From assembly GCA_008729055.1 (NCBI GenBank), contig SDUX01000001.1, positions 1,116,001 to 1,180,000 on the forward strand: 64,000 bases of DNA, written 5' to 3'. Under the pieces are notes generated by a model. It did not search any database. It was not told the origin of the DNA and worked only from the letters and a program-made list of their open reading frames with translations. The position numbers were made by a program, and so were the translations under genes. Positions 9,881 through 20,794 of the stretch are shown here, in pieces (positions within the stretch are counted from its first letter, which is position 1; each line of letters begins with the position of its first letter). The stretch comes from Pyropia haitanensis (Eukaryota > Rhodophyta > Bangiophyceae > Bangiales > Bangiaceae).

Positions 9881-12703
9881 CTAGAGGAACAGGTCATGGG
9901 GAGCAGTGCCCCCCCCCGCCGCAGCTTCTGCCGCTTTCACCAAGTGCAGCCGCACGCGGGCCACCACTTCTGCTTTGCGGCCCCCCAAGGGTAGGCCGTG
10001 TGCGGTGCAGTAAACTTTCAACTGCGGGACGGTCTTGCGGTCAAGGCAGCCGTCCTCTCCCGGCCCTGCGTCGGCGTCAAAGGGCCCGACATCGGCCAGA
10101 GCCGCGGCAGCCTCGTCCCGCTTGACCGCTGCCTCAGACGCTTTGATCGCCGCCTTTTCCGCCCGCAACGCTGCCGCACGGGACGAGGCGGTGCCGTACC
10201 GCGCCGCCGCGGCGACGGCGTCAAAGGACGGGCCGCCGAGCACCGCGGAGCGAAAGGCGGCCAGCGCGTCAGCCGCCGACGCCTCGATGGCCGCGTCGTC
10301 GGGCATCAACGGGTCTGGCGGCAGAGCTGCGACAGCAGCCGCGGCGCTCAGACCATGGCCATTGGCACCCTCGGGGTCGCCCGTCGCCGCCGCCGGGGAT
10401 AGCGCCCCAGACAACCCCGCGGGTATACCGGTGGCCGGCAACGCCTCCGCCAGTGCAATTGCCTGCACCACCTCCCAGTGGCGCGTGAGTGCGGGGTCCT
10501 TGAGCTTCCATGGACGGAAGTCGAGTGGCAGCCCCATCTTGCGCACCACCTGGGTCGCCACGGCGGTACCAAAGGGGACAACATCGCCGTCTAGCTCCTC
10601 GGTGGTGGCGGGAGGTCGGGGGATGTCGCCGACCTCCTCCTTGTCATCCCCTTCTTCCCCTTGCGAGGTGCTGTCGCTGTCGCCCACCGGCCGCCTTCGG
10701 CGGACGCCGACCGGCGGAGCGTCTGCGTCGGCACCTGTCGGCGGATCTACCGCCGGTGTTGGCACCACCGCCTTCCAACCGTCGTACAGGTCATCTGCAA
10801 ACGGCAGCCAGGTCAGGTGAAAGCCTGGCGGCTCAATCTGCACGGCCCCGGACTCATCCAGCTTCTCCTCAGCCGGCACCAGGACACCCAACCGCAGGCC
10901 GCTGCCCGACTGCCGCAAGCTACCGGCGACAAGGATGACTTTCTTGCGGCGGAGGCAGCCATCATGGAGCGCTGCCAGCGCAACCCCGCTTCCAGCCCAC
11001 ACCGAATCGTCCGCCACCACAAACGAGCTGGCCTTGACGCTCCATTCAGGACGTGGCAAACTGCCCGCCGACTGAACGCCCAGCAAGTGCAACCCGCCAC
11101 GCTGGTGGGCGCAGCGAATCTCGGCGAGCTCAGCGGCAGTAAAGGCAGCGTCCGCTCCCTCGACCAAAGTGTAGGCGTGACGAACGGCATCGGCGGTGGG
11201 GAGGGGACGGGCAGTTTCGTTACACCAGGTGACCGACGTAGCCGTGGCGGGCAGGTTCGTACGGCGATCAACGAGCACCTTAGGTGGTACCGGAGGTTTG
11301 GACACCCGGTTGTACACCGCAATGCCCACTGTCAGTACTTTGTCCTTGGGAGTGAGTGGCTCGGACTGAGACCCGCCCCCAACTGGCGTCGTTGCCGAGG
11401 GCTGTGACGGCTGTGACAGCTGCGTCAGCGCCGCCGAGGTGCTCCCGTGGAGTCCACGCCCGATGCGTAGAACGGTGCGTGCGACAGCGCGCTTGGGCGT
11501 CCCCTGCCGCCGAAGCGTCTCACGAATCGCCTCCACGTTTGACGAGGGGGCGACGTCCAGCAGACCGGCGGCCACCCCCTCGGCAGCGTCTGCATCGGCC
11601 GCCTCGGTATGAAAGACAATCTGCGCGAAAAACTTGTGCACGTCAAAAGAAGGGGTTGGCCTTCCAGGCGCGCCTGGCAGGCCTCGAGAGGAAGAGTCAG
11701 GCGAAAAGGCTTGGCCCATGGGCAGCTGGCTCAATCCCGCCGACGGGGTGAAGCCCGCCAGCAGGGCGCCCGACGATGAGGACGGAGCCGCAACGGCCGT
11801 CCCAGCAGGCATGGCCGGCAACACCGGTGTGCCCAGCAGCGGCACAAGCCGCACAAACGCGCCAATGTCGGCCAAGTCAACAGCCTGCTTAGCCGCCGCC
11901 TTGAGTTCTTCCGCGTTTCCCGCCGCCGGGTCGTCGCAGTTGGTCACGACAAACACCCGCTTGTGGGCGAGGAATCTCTCGCGCGTGCGCTCAGCAGTGG
12001 CGCCACCCCCTACCACGCCTGAGCCGGTTGTGCCAAATGCGGGGCCCTTCTTGGCGCGCAGCAGCATCACCCGAGCCACCCAGAGCGCGTGAGCAAAGTG
12101 GCAGCCGGTGTCGTTTTGGTCAGCGACGCCGGCACGGCCACCAGTCGAGACGCCTCCAACAGCGTTGAGGTGGCCCGGCAGGATCACCCCCGCCACATCC
12201 GTCTCATCCACCTCTCCAGGCGGGGTGGCCGCCACAGGGCCGGCAGCGAGTGCGTCGGCCAACCCCTGCACTGCGCGGATGGCATTCACCGACGGGGGCG
12301 CGAGCTCCCTCACCACCCAGACACCGGGAACGTTCATCTGGTTGCGGCTTCGGATCGTGCCATAAGCAATGACACCGACCACATCGCGGGGGCGGGATCG
12401 CACCTTGTCCCGCAGCACGTCGGCTGCCCCTTGCAGTGCAGCCGACGCGAGCGTAACAAATCCCCGCCCAGAAGGTGCGGACTGGCCACCACCACCGCCA
12501 GGGGATGGGAGAGAAGGGTCCGACCGCTTTGCCTCCCCAGCCACCGCGTTCGTCGTCAGCATCGGCAGCGACACATCCACAAGAAATACGATTGCATCAT
12601 GGACATCTTTTCCACGGCGGGCGGCGTAGCGGGCAGCGGTGGCGGCAGCAGCCGAGTTGGCCGGGAGAGCGCCGGGGAAGGGAGGGGGGGCCGACGTGGA
12701 CAT
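9881..12703 (-). CDS. XRCC6: Ku70 DNA end-binding protein
   Basis: Subunit of the Ku heterodimer that binds broken DNA ends in non-homologous end joining and at telomeres. The protein of 940 residues is intronless and longer than usual (about 600) because of Ala/Gly/Pro inserts. It has an N-terminal von Willebrand A-like domain starting DAIVFLVDVSLPM (from about residue 31), the Ku core beta-barrel with LTVGIAVYNRVSKP and VALAALHDGCLRRKKVILVAG, PPGFHLTWLPFADDLYDGW, the helical C-terminal arm (KDPALTRHWEVVQAIALAEAL) and a C-terminal SAP domain (LDRKTVPQLKVYCTAHGLPL, about 887-920). The SAP domain identifies Ku70 rather than Ku80. The start is the ATG at 12703 (MSTSAPPPF); the frame upstream lacks an ATG. 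An acidic, Ser-rich linker precedes the arm. Confidence 0.95.
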   Translation of the reverse strand: MSTSAPPPFPGALPANSAAAATAARYAARRGKDVHDAIVFLVDVSLPMLTTNAVAGEAKRSDPSLPSPGGGGGQSAPSGRGFVTLASAALQGAADVLRDKVRSRPRDVVGVIAYGTIRSRNQMNVPGVWVVRELAPPSVNAIRAVQGLADALAAGPVAATPPGEVDETDVAGVILPGHLNAVGGVSTGGRAGVADQNDTGCHFAHALWVARVMLLRAKKGPAFGTTGSGVVGGGATAERTRERFLAHKRVFVVTNCDDPAAGNAEELKAAAKQAVDLADIGAFVRLVPLLGTPVLPAMPAGTAVAAPSSSSGALLAGFTPSAGLSQLPMGQAFSPDSSSRGLPGAPGRPTPSFDVHKFFAQIVFHTEAADADAAEGVAAGLLDVAPSSNVEAIRETLRRQGTPKRAVARTVLRIGRGLHGSTSAALTQLSQPSQPSATTPVGGGSQSEPLTPKDKVLTVGIAVYNRVSKPPVPPKVLVDRRTNLPATATSVTWCNETARPLPTADAVRHAYTLVEGADAAFTAAELAEIRCAHQRGGLHLLGVQSAGSLPRPEWSVKASSFVVADDSVWAGSGVALAALHDGCLRRKKVILVAGSLRQSGSGLRLGVLVPAEEKLDESGAVQIEPPGFHLTWLPFADDLYDGWKAVVPTPAVDPPTGADADAPPVGVRRRRPVGDSDSTSQGEEGDDKEEVGDIPRPPATTEELDGDVVPFGTAVATQVVRKMGLPLDFRPWKLKDPALTRHWEVVQAIALAEALPATGIPAGLSGALSPAAATGDPEGANGHGLSAAAAVAALPPDPLMPDDAAIEASAADALAAFRSAVLGGPSFDAVAAAARYGTASSRAAALRAEKAAIKASEAAVKRDEAAAALADVGPFDADAGPGEDGCLDRKTVPQLKVYCTAHGLPLGGRKAEVVARVRLHLVKAAEAAAGGGTAPHDLFL

Positions 12704-13008
12704 CGCGCCACAAAGCCAATCACCGCACACATGGGCGAACGACCATACGATACCGACGGGTTTGTGGGTCACCGTGCAACATCATGTTCATGATGCACCA
12801 AGCCAGAGTGAGTGACCCGCTACGTTTCGCGGGGAGCAGGCTGCGTGGGATGCACCTGGGTATGCCGTACGTCAAAGTAGTCCCCCTTTGTTTTCTCGGC
12901 CCATTCGCGCGCTCGATTGCGACCAGGACGCACCGGAGACGATCGCCGGAAGGTCTGTCTCATTTTATCCTCGAGCCTGCATGACATCTCATTCTCGGCA
13001 TGGGGAGG

Positions 13009-13450
13009 TCATGCCACGATGTGGTTCGGCAGAGCACTTTTCTGACGATGGGTGCGGAAGAGAGGAACGTACGGTGTGACGTCCCCCGGCCCGCCGCCCG
13101 TCCCCTCCTCCAGCCGGGACCCTACCCACCGCCCCACCACAAACGCCGTTGCCATGGACACGACGACGTTGAGGCCCACCTCGGCGCCCAGCCGCAGGGC
13201 GGCGGCGGGGGGGGAGGGTCGAGGCAGAGTGGGATTGGAAGATGGGGAAGGACGGCCGAGGGGATGGGCGGTGCGGAAAAGGGGTGCACTGACGAGGTTT
13301 GGGCGGGTGGGGGGGGGGGGGGGGGGGGGGAGGGTGGCCGGGAGGGAAAAGCGTGGGTCACGACTGCCACTGCCCCACGCGGGTGGCCGGCGGATGTGCG
13401 CTTACTGTCTCTGCGTACTCGACTGCCTTGGCAAACTCCAACAGCACAGC
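13009..13450 (-). CDS. Possible spliced membrane-protein exons (Vma12/TMEM199-like?)
   Basis: A minus-strand exon ending EFAKAVEYAET at a GTAAGC donor (13405) can be joined to an acceptor at 13180-13181. The product continues VGLNVVVSMATAFVVGRWVG, a clear transmembrane segment, and ends at a TGA at 13009. The hydrophobic pattern resembles the first membrane segment of Vma12/TMEM199-type V-ATPase assembly factors, but the second segment is not seen and no upstream start could be found in the 300 bp before the neighbouring gene. It may be a fragment or an incomplete model. Confidence 0.28.
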
Positions 13451-13739
13451 AGGAATTCACCCTGTACGCGTAGCCGAGCTCGCAGTGAGGGTGAGGGACG
13501 GTGGCTGAATTCCATCAGCACGGCCAGGCTTGGGTCGGGCCGGAGGCGCCGCGCCGTGGCCGCGGGGAGCCCTATCCCCGTCGACGCTTCGTGGCCATGT
13601 CCTACATGGAACCTCGCGTCGACGCCCTCAGAGCCCGCCGTGTCCCAGCTCTCCACTGACTCGTTCACTTCTGCTTCCTCGCAGCCGGCGAGCGCACTCC
13701 CCCCCTCCCCCCCCACACCGTACCCCCAAACCATCCACG

Positions 13740-14344
13740 CTACACGGCCGCCTCTGTCGCATCTGGTACGCCCACCTCGCCGTCCACCCACGTCACCACT
13801 GCGCTCTCTATCAGTACCGCCATGACCGCCTGGCGCTCCCGGTGCGCGATGATCCGGTCGCGCACGGCGGGCTCGTCCTCCATCGGCTCGCCCTTGAGGG
13901 CGAGCCGCGCCCAACTCCACCTGGTCGTCCACCTCAGCGGCGGGCGGCGGCGCTAGGCCATCCGCGGCGGCGACCGCGGCGATGCCAAAGTTGAAAATCA
14001 GCCCCTTCGCCACCCCGTCGACGGCCCCAGCCTTGTACGCCTCGTGGCGGTCGGGAGTGACCATGACCGCCCACTCGGAGGGTGGTAAAGCGCCTTGCGC
14101 CTGGAGGCCGGTGAGGAGGCGCGCGTACCGGCGGCGGACGCCCTCCTCAATGAGCCTTGCGGGCACATCGACCGACGTGATGGCCAGCAGCGTGTCCTCC
14201 ACGCCAGACGCCACCGCCTCGGCGTCGGCGGCGGCCGAGTCGGCGGCGAGCGTCGCCCGCACCGACGCGCGGAGGTCCGCCACCGTCCGTGCTGGCGGCG
14301 CCACCGCCGCGGCAAACGCGTCATCGAGCGGCGGCAGCACCGGC
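13740..14344 (-). CDS. Trigger-factor-like protein, C-terminal domain (one frame break)
   Basis: The coding segment shows the C-terminal trigger-factor pattern: LDDAFAA, a helix rich in Ala, VEDTLLAITSVDVPARLIEE, MVTPDRHEAYKA, then ADGLAPPPAAEVDDQVEL. At 13910-13912 one extra G (minus strand) shifts the frame; reading without it continues ARLALKGEPMEDE...RDRIIAHRERQAVMAVLIE and stops at 13740. A likely splice acceptor (CCTTGCAG) lies at 14345-14346, so upstream exons should exist, but I found no PPIase domain between here and 15 kb. In algae such proteins are plastid ribosome-associated chaperones (family knowledge). The frame break is in a run of only three G, so it could be a genuine mutation. 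Confidence 0.5.
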
Positions 14345-15914
14345 CTGCAAGGCCCTGCCACCCAACGCACGCCGCCGACGGCTCGCCGCGCCCGCCGCGG
14401 CGGCGGCAGCGACGGCGGCGTCCCCGGGCGGCGGCGAGGGCGCGGGCGGCGGGGGCGGCCTCGGCCGGAAAGGCGATGAGGCCAGGCCCGCAGCCGCATC
14501 GTGCCGCCATCCCCCGCCGCGACCTGGCCAGTCGCCGTCGGCCGGCGGCCGTCGCCGCGGCGTCGCGTCGCTGCGTCGACTCGCACGGTGCGGCGCGGGT
14601 GTGCCACACGGCGGCCGCGCACGCCGCGCGCGCACGGGTCTTCCCTGCTAGCGACGGCTACGCCACGCGGGCGCGGTCCCACCGGCGGGTCCCGCCAGGG
14701 CGGAGCGTCGACGCGCGCGCCGCAGCCGGCAGCCGGCCGTCGCTCGAGCCGCGGCGCACCGCCCCGCCAGCCAACAGCGTCCGAGCCCCCGGACGGCGCG
14801 TGCGCCGCGGCAGTCGGCCGCTCGGCGGCTTGCGCGTCGCCGCCGCCCCGCGTCAGCTGTTTGCCATTGCCAGTCACGTCGGCAAGTCTTCAGGGACACT
14901 CAATAAGAAAAGAATTTTATACCGTTGGGTCAGCGTCACGGCCAAGAGTTTTTCGCACGTATGTACCGTCGTCCGTCGTGACGGTACGCGAACTGCGAAA
15001 AGGGCCTCACGAGCGCACAAGGACGTTCCGCTCGCTCTCTGTTTGCCGTGCGGGTACTGTATGGACGCTGTGATGGGCGGTGATCAGGCCGGCTCAAGCT
15101 CCGATGGTCCTGCGTTGATCCGCTTTCGTGCAACGTATCATATTCCGCGTTGGGCCTGTGCGCTGGGCCGTGACGCGCCCTTCCTCGTGCCCGCCCGCCG
15201 CGCGGCTGCCACCGCAACACGGCCGAGACACTGCCGCGGACGAGCCACTCGCCGCGACGCTCGCCGCGGCCACCAGGGAGCCGCCATGGCCGCGTCCCGC
15301 GCGAGGGGCGCCCCCCCGGCCGGCGGCCCGCGGGGGGTGCCTGCCGGCTGCCGCCCGTGAGGCGAGACCGCGGCCGGCCGCCAACGGCGGCGCGCGCCCG
15401 CCGTCGCCGCCGGCCGCGGGGCGGCCGGGTCACCCGCGGCGGCAGCCGCGTCGGTGCCCCCCGCCTGACCCCTCCTGGTTGACCGCCGGGGCTCCCCGTT
15501 GCCTGCCACCAGCACCCACCCTCGTGCCACTTGAACGCCGCCCAGGCGGGGTCTCGTAGCCGGCTTGGCGGCGGGCCGTGGCCACCACCACCGGCACCGC
15601 CACGCCGCCGCCGCCGTCGCCGCCGCTGCCGCCGCCGTCGTGGTCCGCTCCATCCCGCAGCGCCCGCCGCGCGGCGCCGCGATTGCCACCGGCGCTGCCG
15701 ACGGCGCGTCCACCCCCCCCGCCGCGCCCCCACCCGCCCACGCGCGGCCCCCCGCCGCCGCCGCCGCCGCCGCTGGTGCTCTGGCCGTGCTGGCAAGCGC
15801 GGCCGGTGCGGGCGGCCGCGGCGGCGGTGGGGTCCCCCACGGCGTGACACGACGGACTCCCCACGGCGGCGGCGGCGGCCGCCCCTCTTGTGGGGTTCCC
15901 CGCCGGGCTCGCCG
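14345..15914. other. Interval upstream of two divergent genes
   Basis: Very G+C-rich flanks enclose an A+T-richer core near 14890-15140. It should contain the 5' exons of the trigger-factor-like gene and the promoter of the glycosyltransferase-like gene. Long frames are open on both strands here because stop codons are rare; I cannot support any as real. Confidence 0.4.
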
Positions 15915-16011
15915 ATGGTGCGCGCCGCCCGCGCCGTCGCGTCGGACGATGCCGAGGCGGGCGCGTCGCGGCCGGGTTCGCCCGTCGGTGGCGGCGGTAT
16001 CGGCAGCAGCA

Positions 16012-16078
<67 letters not shown>

Positions 16079-18592
16079 CGGTGGCGGCGACGGCGGGGCC
16101 AGCGGTGGCGGCTGGGCCGCGGCGCCGTCCCCCCCGCGCCTCGTCGGCGGCGGCCTCCCGCTCCCGGGCGGGGGGTACGCCGCCGTCATGCCCGCCCATT
16201 GCCTTGCCGCCGCGGCCGGTCGTGGCCGGTGGCAACGCGCCGCTGTAGGGGCGGCGGTGGTGCTCATCACGGCGGCGATGTGGACTGGCCTCGCTGCTCG
16301 ACGGGCGCTGCCGCTGCCGCCGCTCGGTGACGCCGGCCGCCTTGACCTGGGCGCGGCGGGTGCGGAACAGGCGATGACAGAGGGGAGCGGCGGCGGCGGC
16401 GGCCACCCCGCTGCGCTGCGGCTGACGCCGCCCATTGACTTTGTTCGCGGCGGCCCGCCTGGGCGCTTCTTTGACCTTCCGCCTGGGGGGGTGGTGGTAT
16501 CGCCCCGCACCGGCCGCGCGGCGGTGCCCGTGCCGCCCGGTGGGAGCACCCCCGCTCGCTCCCCAGCAGAGGGCTGGGCCGCCTGGGCGGCGGGCGTCGG
16601 CGCCGCGGCGGGCGCGGCGGTGGGCCTGTCGACCGGCGGCGGCGGCGGACGCGGTGCGCCCACACCGCGGCCGGCGGCGGCGCCTTTACGGCACGTGTAC
16701 GTGACCCCCCCGGTGGGGTCCCCGACCATCTGCGTGCCGTCGAGGGTGCTGTGGGGGGCGCTGATGGCGGGGGGGGAGGTGGATGTGCTCGGCCTTCCCG
16801 CCTGTGCGGCAGTCTACGCCGACGTTGCGCGGGCGGCGGCCGCGTCGGGCCGCGTCCTCCGCGTCTACGACGCGGCCAGCTACGTGGACGCGGACGCGAC
16901 GGCGGTGGCGGCGACGCTGGACTTTGGCTCCGCCCGCCAGTACAAGTTTGACGCTGCGTGCGTGGTGCGCTACATCCTGCTGCGGAACCACCTGCGCTGG
17001 CTGCGGTCGTCCCTGGCGGCGGCCTCGTCGTCATCGATGGCCATGGCCGCGTCGGGTGGGAACGATGGCGGTGGCACCGATGATGACCCGGGCGTGGCTG
17101 CGGCGTCCCCCGACCCAGATGTGGCGGTATTCCTGACCGACTCGGATGTAGTGCCATTCCACCAGCCGGCTGCCTATTGGGCAGCCGTGTCAGCCGCGGG
17201 GCGGGGCACCCCTCGCGACGTTCACATGGTGTGGACACTCGGCATGACGAGCTTTTGGGGTTGGACTGCCCTGGAGGAGTTTGTCGGCGTCATCATCGCG
17301 GAAACGTTGCATCGACACAGCGGGGCGGCCATGGACTGGACACGCCAGCACGATATGGCCATGACCCACGCGTTCTTGGCGCTGTTGCGGGGGGTACGCC
17401 AGACGGCGGCGGTGGAGCCTGCGACGCCGTCGGCCGAGACTGACAGTGACAATGACGACGACGACGACGACGGCGGCGGCGCTGTCGTGGCGGATCCGGC
17501 AGCGGCAGCCGCCGGGCCCACTGCCCGCTGGGAGTCCCCCGACGGCTTGCCCGTCGGGTCGGCTGCCAGCGGGGCCGCGGTGGCGCCCGAAGACTGGCTG
17601 GCGCCCACGGCCGAGGCGGCCGCTCCCCCCGTGTCGCCCATTCCCCCCCCCGGCCTCCAGCAACGTCGATGGGGTCAACGGCAGCCATGGAAGCCAGTGC
17701 CGGCGATGACGGCTCGGCAGACCTCTACCAATTCGTTGCTGGCAACTGGGGTGTGGCCGCCGCTCTGCGGTGGCGGCGCCACCGGGATCCCCCCGCCCTG
17801 ACCACCCGCGTGTGGCCGCTGCCCTCCTATGGTCGGATGGGGGAGCTGGCGTGGGACCACAGCATCCGAGCAACGGCCAAGCAGCGGGGCGGCTCGTACG
17901 TCGATGTGACCGGCCGATACAACCAGCTCGTCCGCAACGCGCCCGGCGTTGAGAACGTTCTCGCATGGAAACAGGTGGTGTGGTGCGCGGGCGTGCCCTA
18001 CTTTGTCTTTGCCGACAACGAGGAGGGGGCGGGGCCAGGGTCGGGCGTCAACGCGACGGTGGCGGCGGCGCTGCGGCCGCGCCTTGTCAAGGCGATGAGC
18101 CTCCACTTTCAGAATGGGGCCAAGCGCCTGATGCGGGCCTACATCCCAGACATGCCGCCCCCGCCGTCAACCGGGCTGGCGGCCAACGGTATTGGTGGTG
18201 GCGGCAGCGGCGGTCATCCCACCGCTCTCGCCGGCGACGGCCACCCGCGGCGGCGGCACGGATGGCTCACGTGGGTGTCCACCCTCGCCAAGCACATTGG
18301 CCTGGGCGGCGGCGGCGGCGGCAGCGCTGTCGCTAACCGTGGCCCCACTGTCGACGTGCGCGCGCAGCGGGTGTGCGTGTGCCGTGGCAAGAAGTGCGCA
18401 TCGTGCACGCCCGTCGACGAGTGGCTGCGCAGCGTGGCCAACTCGGGTGCGCTGGGCGAGCAGCTCTGGCGGACGTGCAAGCTGGGGTCAGGGGCACAGG
18501 ACACGGAGCACGAGGACGAGGAGCGGAGGAGCCGAGCGGGGGGCGCAGTGGGGAGCACCCCGTTGGCTGCCAGCGCGGGCCCCTCTGCCTGA
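15915..18592 (+). CDS. Type II membrane glycosyltransferase-like protein (one frame change)
   Basis: The likely start is ATG 15915 (or 16189). A Gly-rich N-terminus is followed by one hydrophobic segment (AAVGAAVVLITAAMWTGLAA), as in Golgi type II enzymes. The lumenal part has a nucleotide-sugar-transferase look: TLDFGSARQYKFDAACVVRYILLRNHLRWL, then DVAVFLTDSDVVPFHQP containing a D-x-D motif, and later WDHSIRATAKQRGGSYVDVTGRYN and NVLAWKQVVWCAGVPYFVFAD. The frame changes at a run of nine C (17643-17651), giving one protein across the two frames and a stop at 18592. The pattern recalls GT77-type enzymes, but I cannot name donor or acceptor. The C-terminus carries Gly-rich and CVCRGKKCASCTP segments. 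Confidence 0.5.
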
Positions 18593-19139
18593 GATCTGCC
18601 GCGTCTCACGGCGCGCCACGGTGTTTGAGGACAGAGATTGCAAACAAACACACCCTTTCTTCACATGTCTCGCGCGCGCTGCGGGTCGTTCCCGGCTCTG
18701 GCTGGTGGCCGCTTCGAGCACCTATGGCGGCTCTGGACTGAGCAGCAGGCACTGTGTTTGGTGTCGGCCGCCGCAGCGGGCACCGGCTGGCTTGGAGCGG
18801 GTGGCGGTGTACGTGGTTCCCACCCGTCGGGGGGGGGGCGGTCGCCGCTCCGGCGCGGCGGCGGTGGTGGCGGCGGTGACGGCAGCGACGGCCGAAACAG
18901 CTACAACGGCCGCCGCTGGCGGTGGCGGGCGGCAGGTGGCGGCCCGTGGTCGTTGGCGGTGAGGTGATGGTCGAGATGGCCACGACGCGCCCGCGCGGTC
19001 GGGCAGGCGTGCCCCGCAACGACAGCGACGCGGCGACGGGGGTGCTCCCCCTCTTGCCCCCTGCGCCTTCGTGGCTGTGCTCGCTAGCCGCGGCAGCAGC
19101 GGCGGCAGTCACGTCCACGACGGTGTGAGTCTGATTAGA
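18593..19139. other. Intergenic, convergent 3' regions
   Basis: Between the glycosyltransferase-like gene (+) and the unidentified exon at 19140 (-). Repetitive GGC/GCC-rich DNA around 18840-18960. No gene seen. Confidence 0.4.
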
Positions 19140-19391
19140 TCAACGCCTCACCACGTACTCCCGCACGTGCGGCACGCCGTCGCTTATCGCGGCCATGCGC
19201 TGGGCGCTGGCGGCCGCGGTCTCACAGCCGTGTTGGCTGTCGCCGCGGGCGCCGCCGCCGCCGACCACCACCCTCACGGCGCGCCTGCCACGCGCCGTCA
19301 CCATCGTGACCGGTGGCCGCGCGTGTGTGGCGTGGTGGTCCACCCGCGTCACCACCGCCGTCATCACAAACACCTCCAGCGAGTGGTCCAC
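19140..19391 (-). CDS. Unidentified 3' coding exon
   Basis: I do not recognise this protein. A strong acceptor (CTGGTCCCCCAG) at 19392-19393 opens a minus-strand exon reading VDHSLEVFVMTAVVTRVDHH and ending GVPHVREYVVRR at a TGA (19140). Codon use is typical of real genes here, with G or C in nearly every third position and TTT/ATG interspersed. Upstream exons were not found; a possible donor (TTTG before GTGAGC) lies near 19550. It sits directly downstream of the pentapeptide gene on the same strand. Confidence 0.4.
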   Translation of the reverse strand: MDHSLEVFVMTAVVTRVDHHATHARPPVTMVTARGRRAVRVVVGGGGARGDSQHGCETAAASAQRMAAISDGVPHVREYVVRR

Positions 19392-19695
19392 CTGGGGGAC
19401 CAGCCGGGCGCGGCACGGTGTTTTGAGGCCAGCGGGTACGTGCCGGTGGCGGGCGCACAACGCGGTGCGTGACAAGAGTCGCGGCGCCAAGGGCAGCCGT
19501 CCCCAAGCGGGCGGAGCCGCCCCACCAGCTCACCAAACAAGAAGCAGCCGAGGGCGTCGTTCCCTCAACCACGCCGCCCCCCCTTCCCACCCCCACGCCA
19601 GTCCACGCAGTGCCACAAGCAATGTCACAAGCGGCCGGGCTACTGCAGCCCCCCTCCCCCGCCTCCCACAACCGCCCCTCCCCCCCTCGCCCCTC

Positions 19696-20311
19696 TCACT
19701 CCATGCACCCGAGGCTCTCGCGGGTGCCCACCCCTGTCACCGCGTTCACCCCCTGCGCGCGCTCACACAGCTTGAGCATCACCCGCACGTCGAGGAGGGC
19801 GTCGGTAAAGTCCGCGCCCGTCACGTCCGCGCCGTCGAGGGCGGCGCCGACCAGGTTGGCGCCCGCGAGCGTCACGCCCCGCAGGTTGGCGCGCGTGAAC
19901 TTGGTCTGCGTCGCGAGCACCGCCTCCATCCGCGCGTCGTGGAGGTCCGCGTCGGTGAACTGGGCCTTTTCCAGGTTGGCCCCGCGCAGGTCCGAGCCGT
20001 GCACGTCCGCACGCGTCGCGTTGGCCTTTGTGAAGACCGCGCCGCCCAGGTCGGAACGGCCCGACAGGTCCGCGCCGACGAGCGCGGTGTCGTGGTCAAA
20101 GGAGAGCACCGCCGCCGCGGGGGGGGGGGGAGGCCGCCAGTGACGAGGGAGAGGGCGACGACGGCGGCGGCGGCAGTGGCGGCCGCAGCGGCGGCGGGGG
20201 AGCGCTGGGGGGGGGGGGGGGGGTGGCCATGCAGACCGCTGCGGGGGCCTGGGAGGGAGACCGCCGCGCCAGACCAGTAGGGGGGGACAGGAAGGCCGTG
20301 GCGGTAAACAT
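19696..20311 (-). CDS. Thylakoid-lumen pentapeptide-repeat protein (two frame changes)
   Basis: The mature part is a run of pentapeptide repeats (A(D/N)LxG units: ALVGADLSGRSDLGGAVF, ANLRGVTLAGANLVGAALDG, ADVTGADFTDALLD), which form a right-handed beta-helix. The protein ends KLCERAQGVNAVTGVGTRESLGCME, the typical C-terminus of the plant 15/17.4-kDa lumenal proteins. The N-terminus is split over three frames: MFTATAFLSPPTGLARRSP (transit peptide, ATG 20311), then after a 17-G run (20207-20223) an Ala-rich hydrophobic segment AAVVALSLVTGG (lumenal signal), then after a 12-G run (20119-20130) the mature protein. Joined, these give a classical bipartite thylakoid-lumen presequence. So the breaks are probably homopolymer length errors. 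Function unknown in the family. Confidence 0.8.
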
Positions 20312-20794
20312 GCCGGCAAGGAGGAGCAAGACGAGGTGGAAGGGTGAGACAGAGCGTGAAGAGGAAACAACGATTGACGAGGCAGACACAGATAGAGTCG
20401 GGTGAGGGAGACACCGCGGCGAGGGAGTGTTTCCACCGGGCAGGCGAGCAAGGTGGGAGCTTGGCCGACCGTTGTCCTGACTGTTGTTCACGGGACTCGG
20501 GTGGTGGCGGTGAAGCGCGCAGATGCGAGATTTCACGGTAAGATCCAGAAAGAATGCACATCGGGCTGTACTGTTGAGTACATTGGATATAGAATTGTGA
20601 CAGTCAGTGGTACCGCACTAGCATCAACTACTTTGGCTCACTTTGGTTCCTTTCTCGCAGTGTGGTCCTCGATCAACACGACGGAGGTGCGTGCGGCCCC
20701 GCACCACCGCAATCGCGTGCACATCATCCTGATCAGGTCTCCTCGCTGCCGTGCGACGGCTGTCTTGCCACTCCTGCGACATCCATCCGGCAGC
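20312..20794. promoter_or_regulatory. Divergent upstream region, pentapeptide protein / L11
   Basis: A 480-bp gap between two divergent genes, A+T-richer around 20560-20660. It should hold both promoters; no individual element could be assigned. Confidence 0.35.

Noticed and set aside
14345..14877. N-terminal part of the long minus-strand frame as trigger-factor N-terminus
   Set aside because: The Arg/Gly-rich sequence has no ribosome-binding motif or PPIase domain, and a splice acceptor interrupts it.
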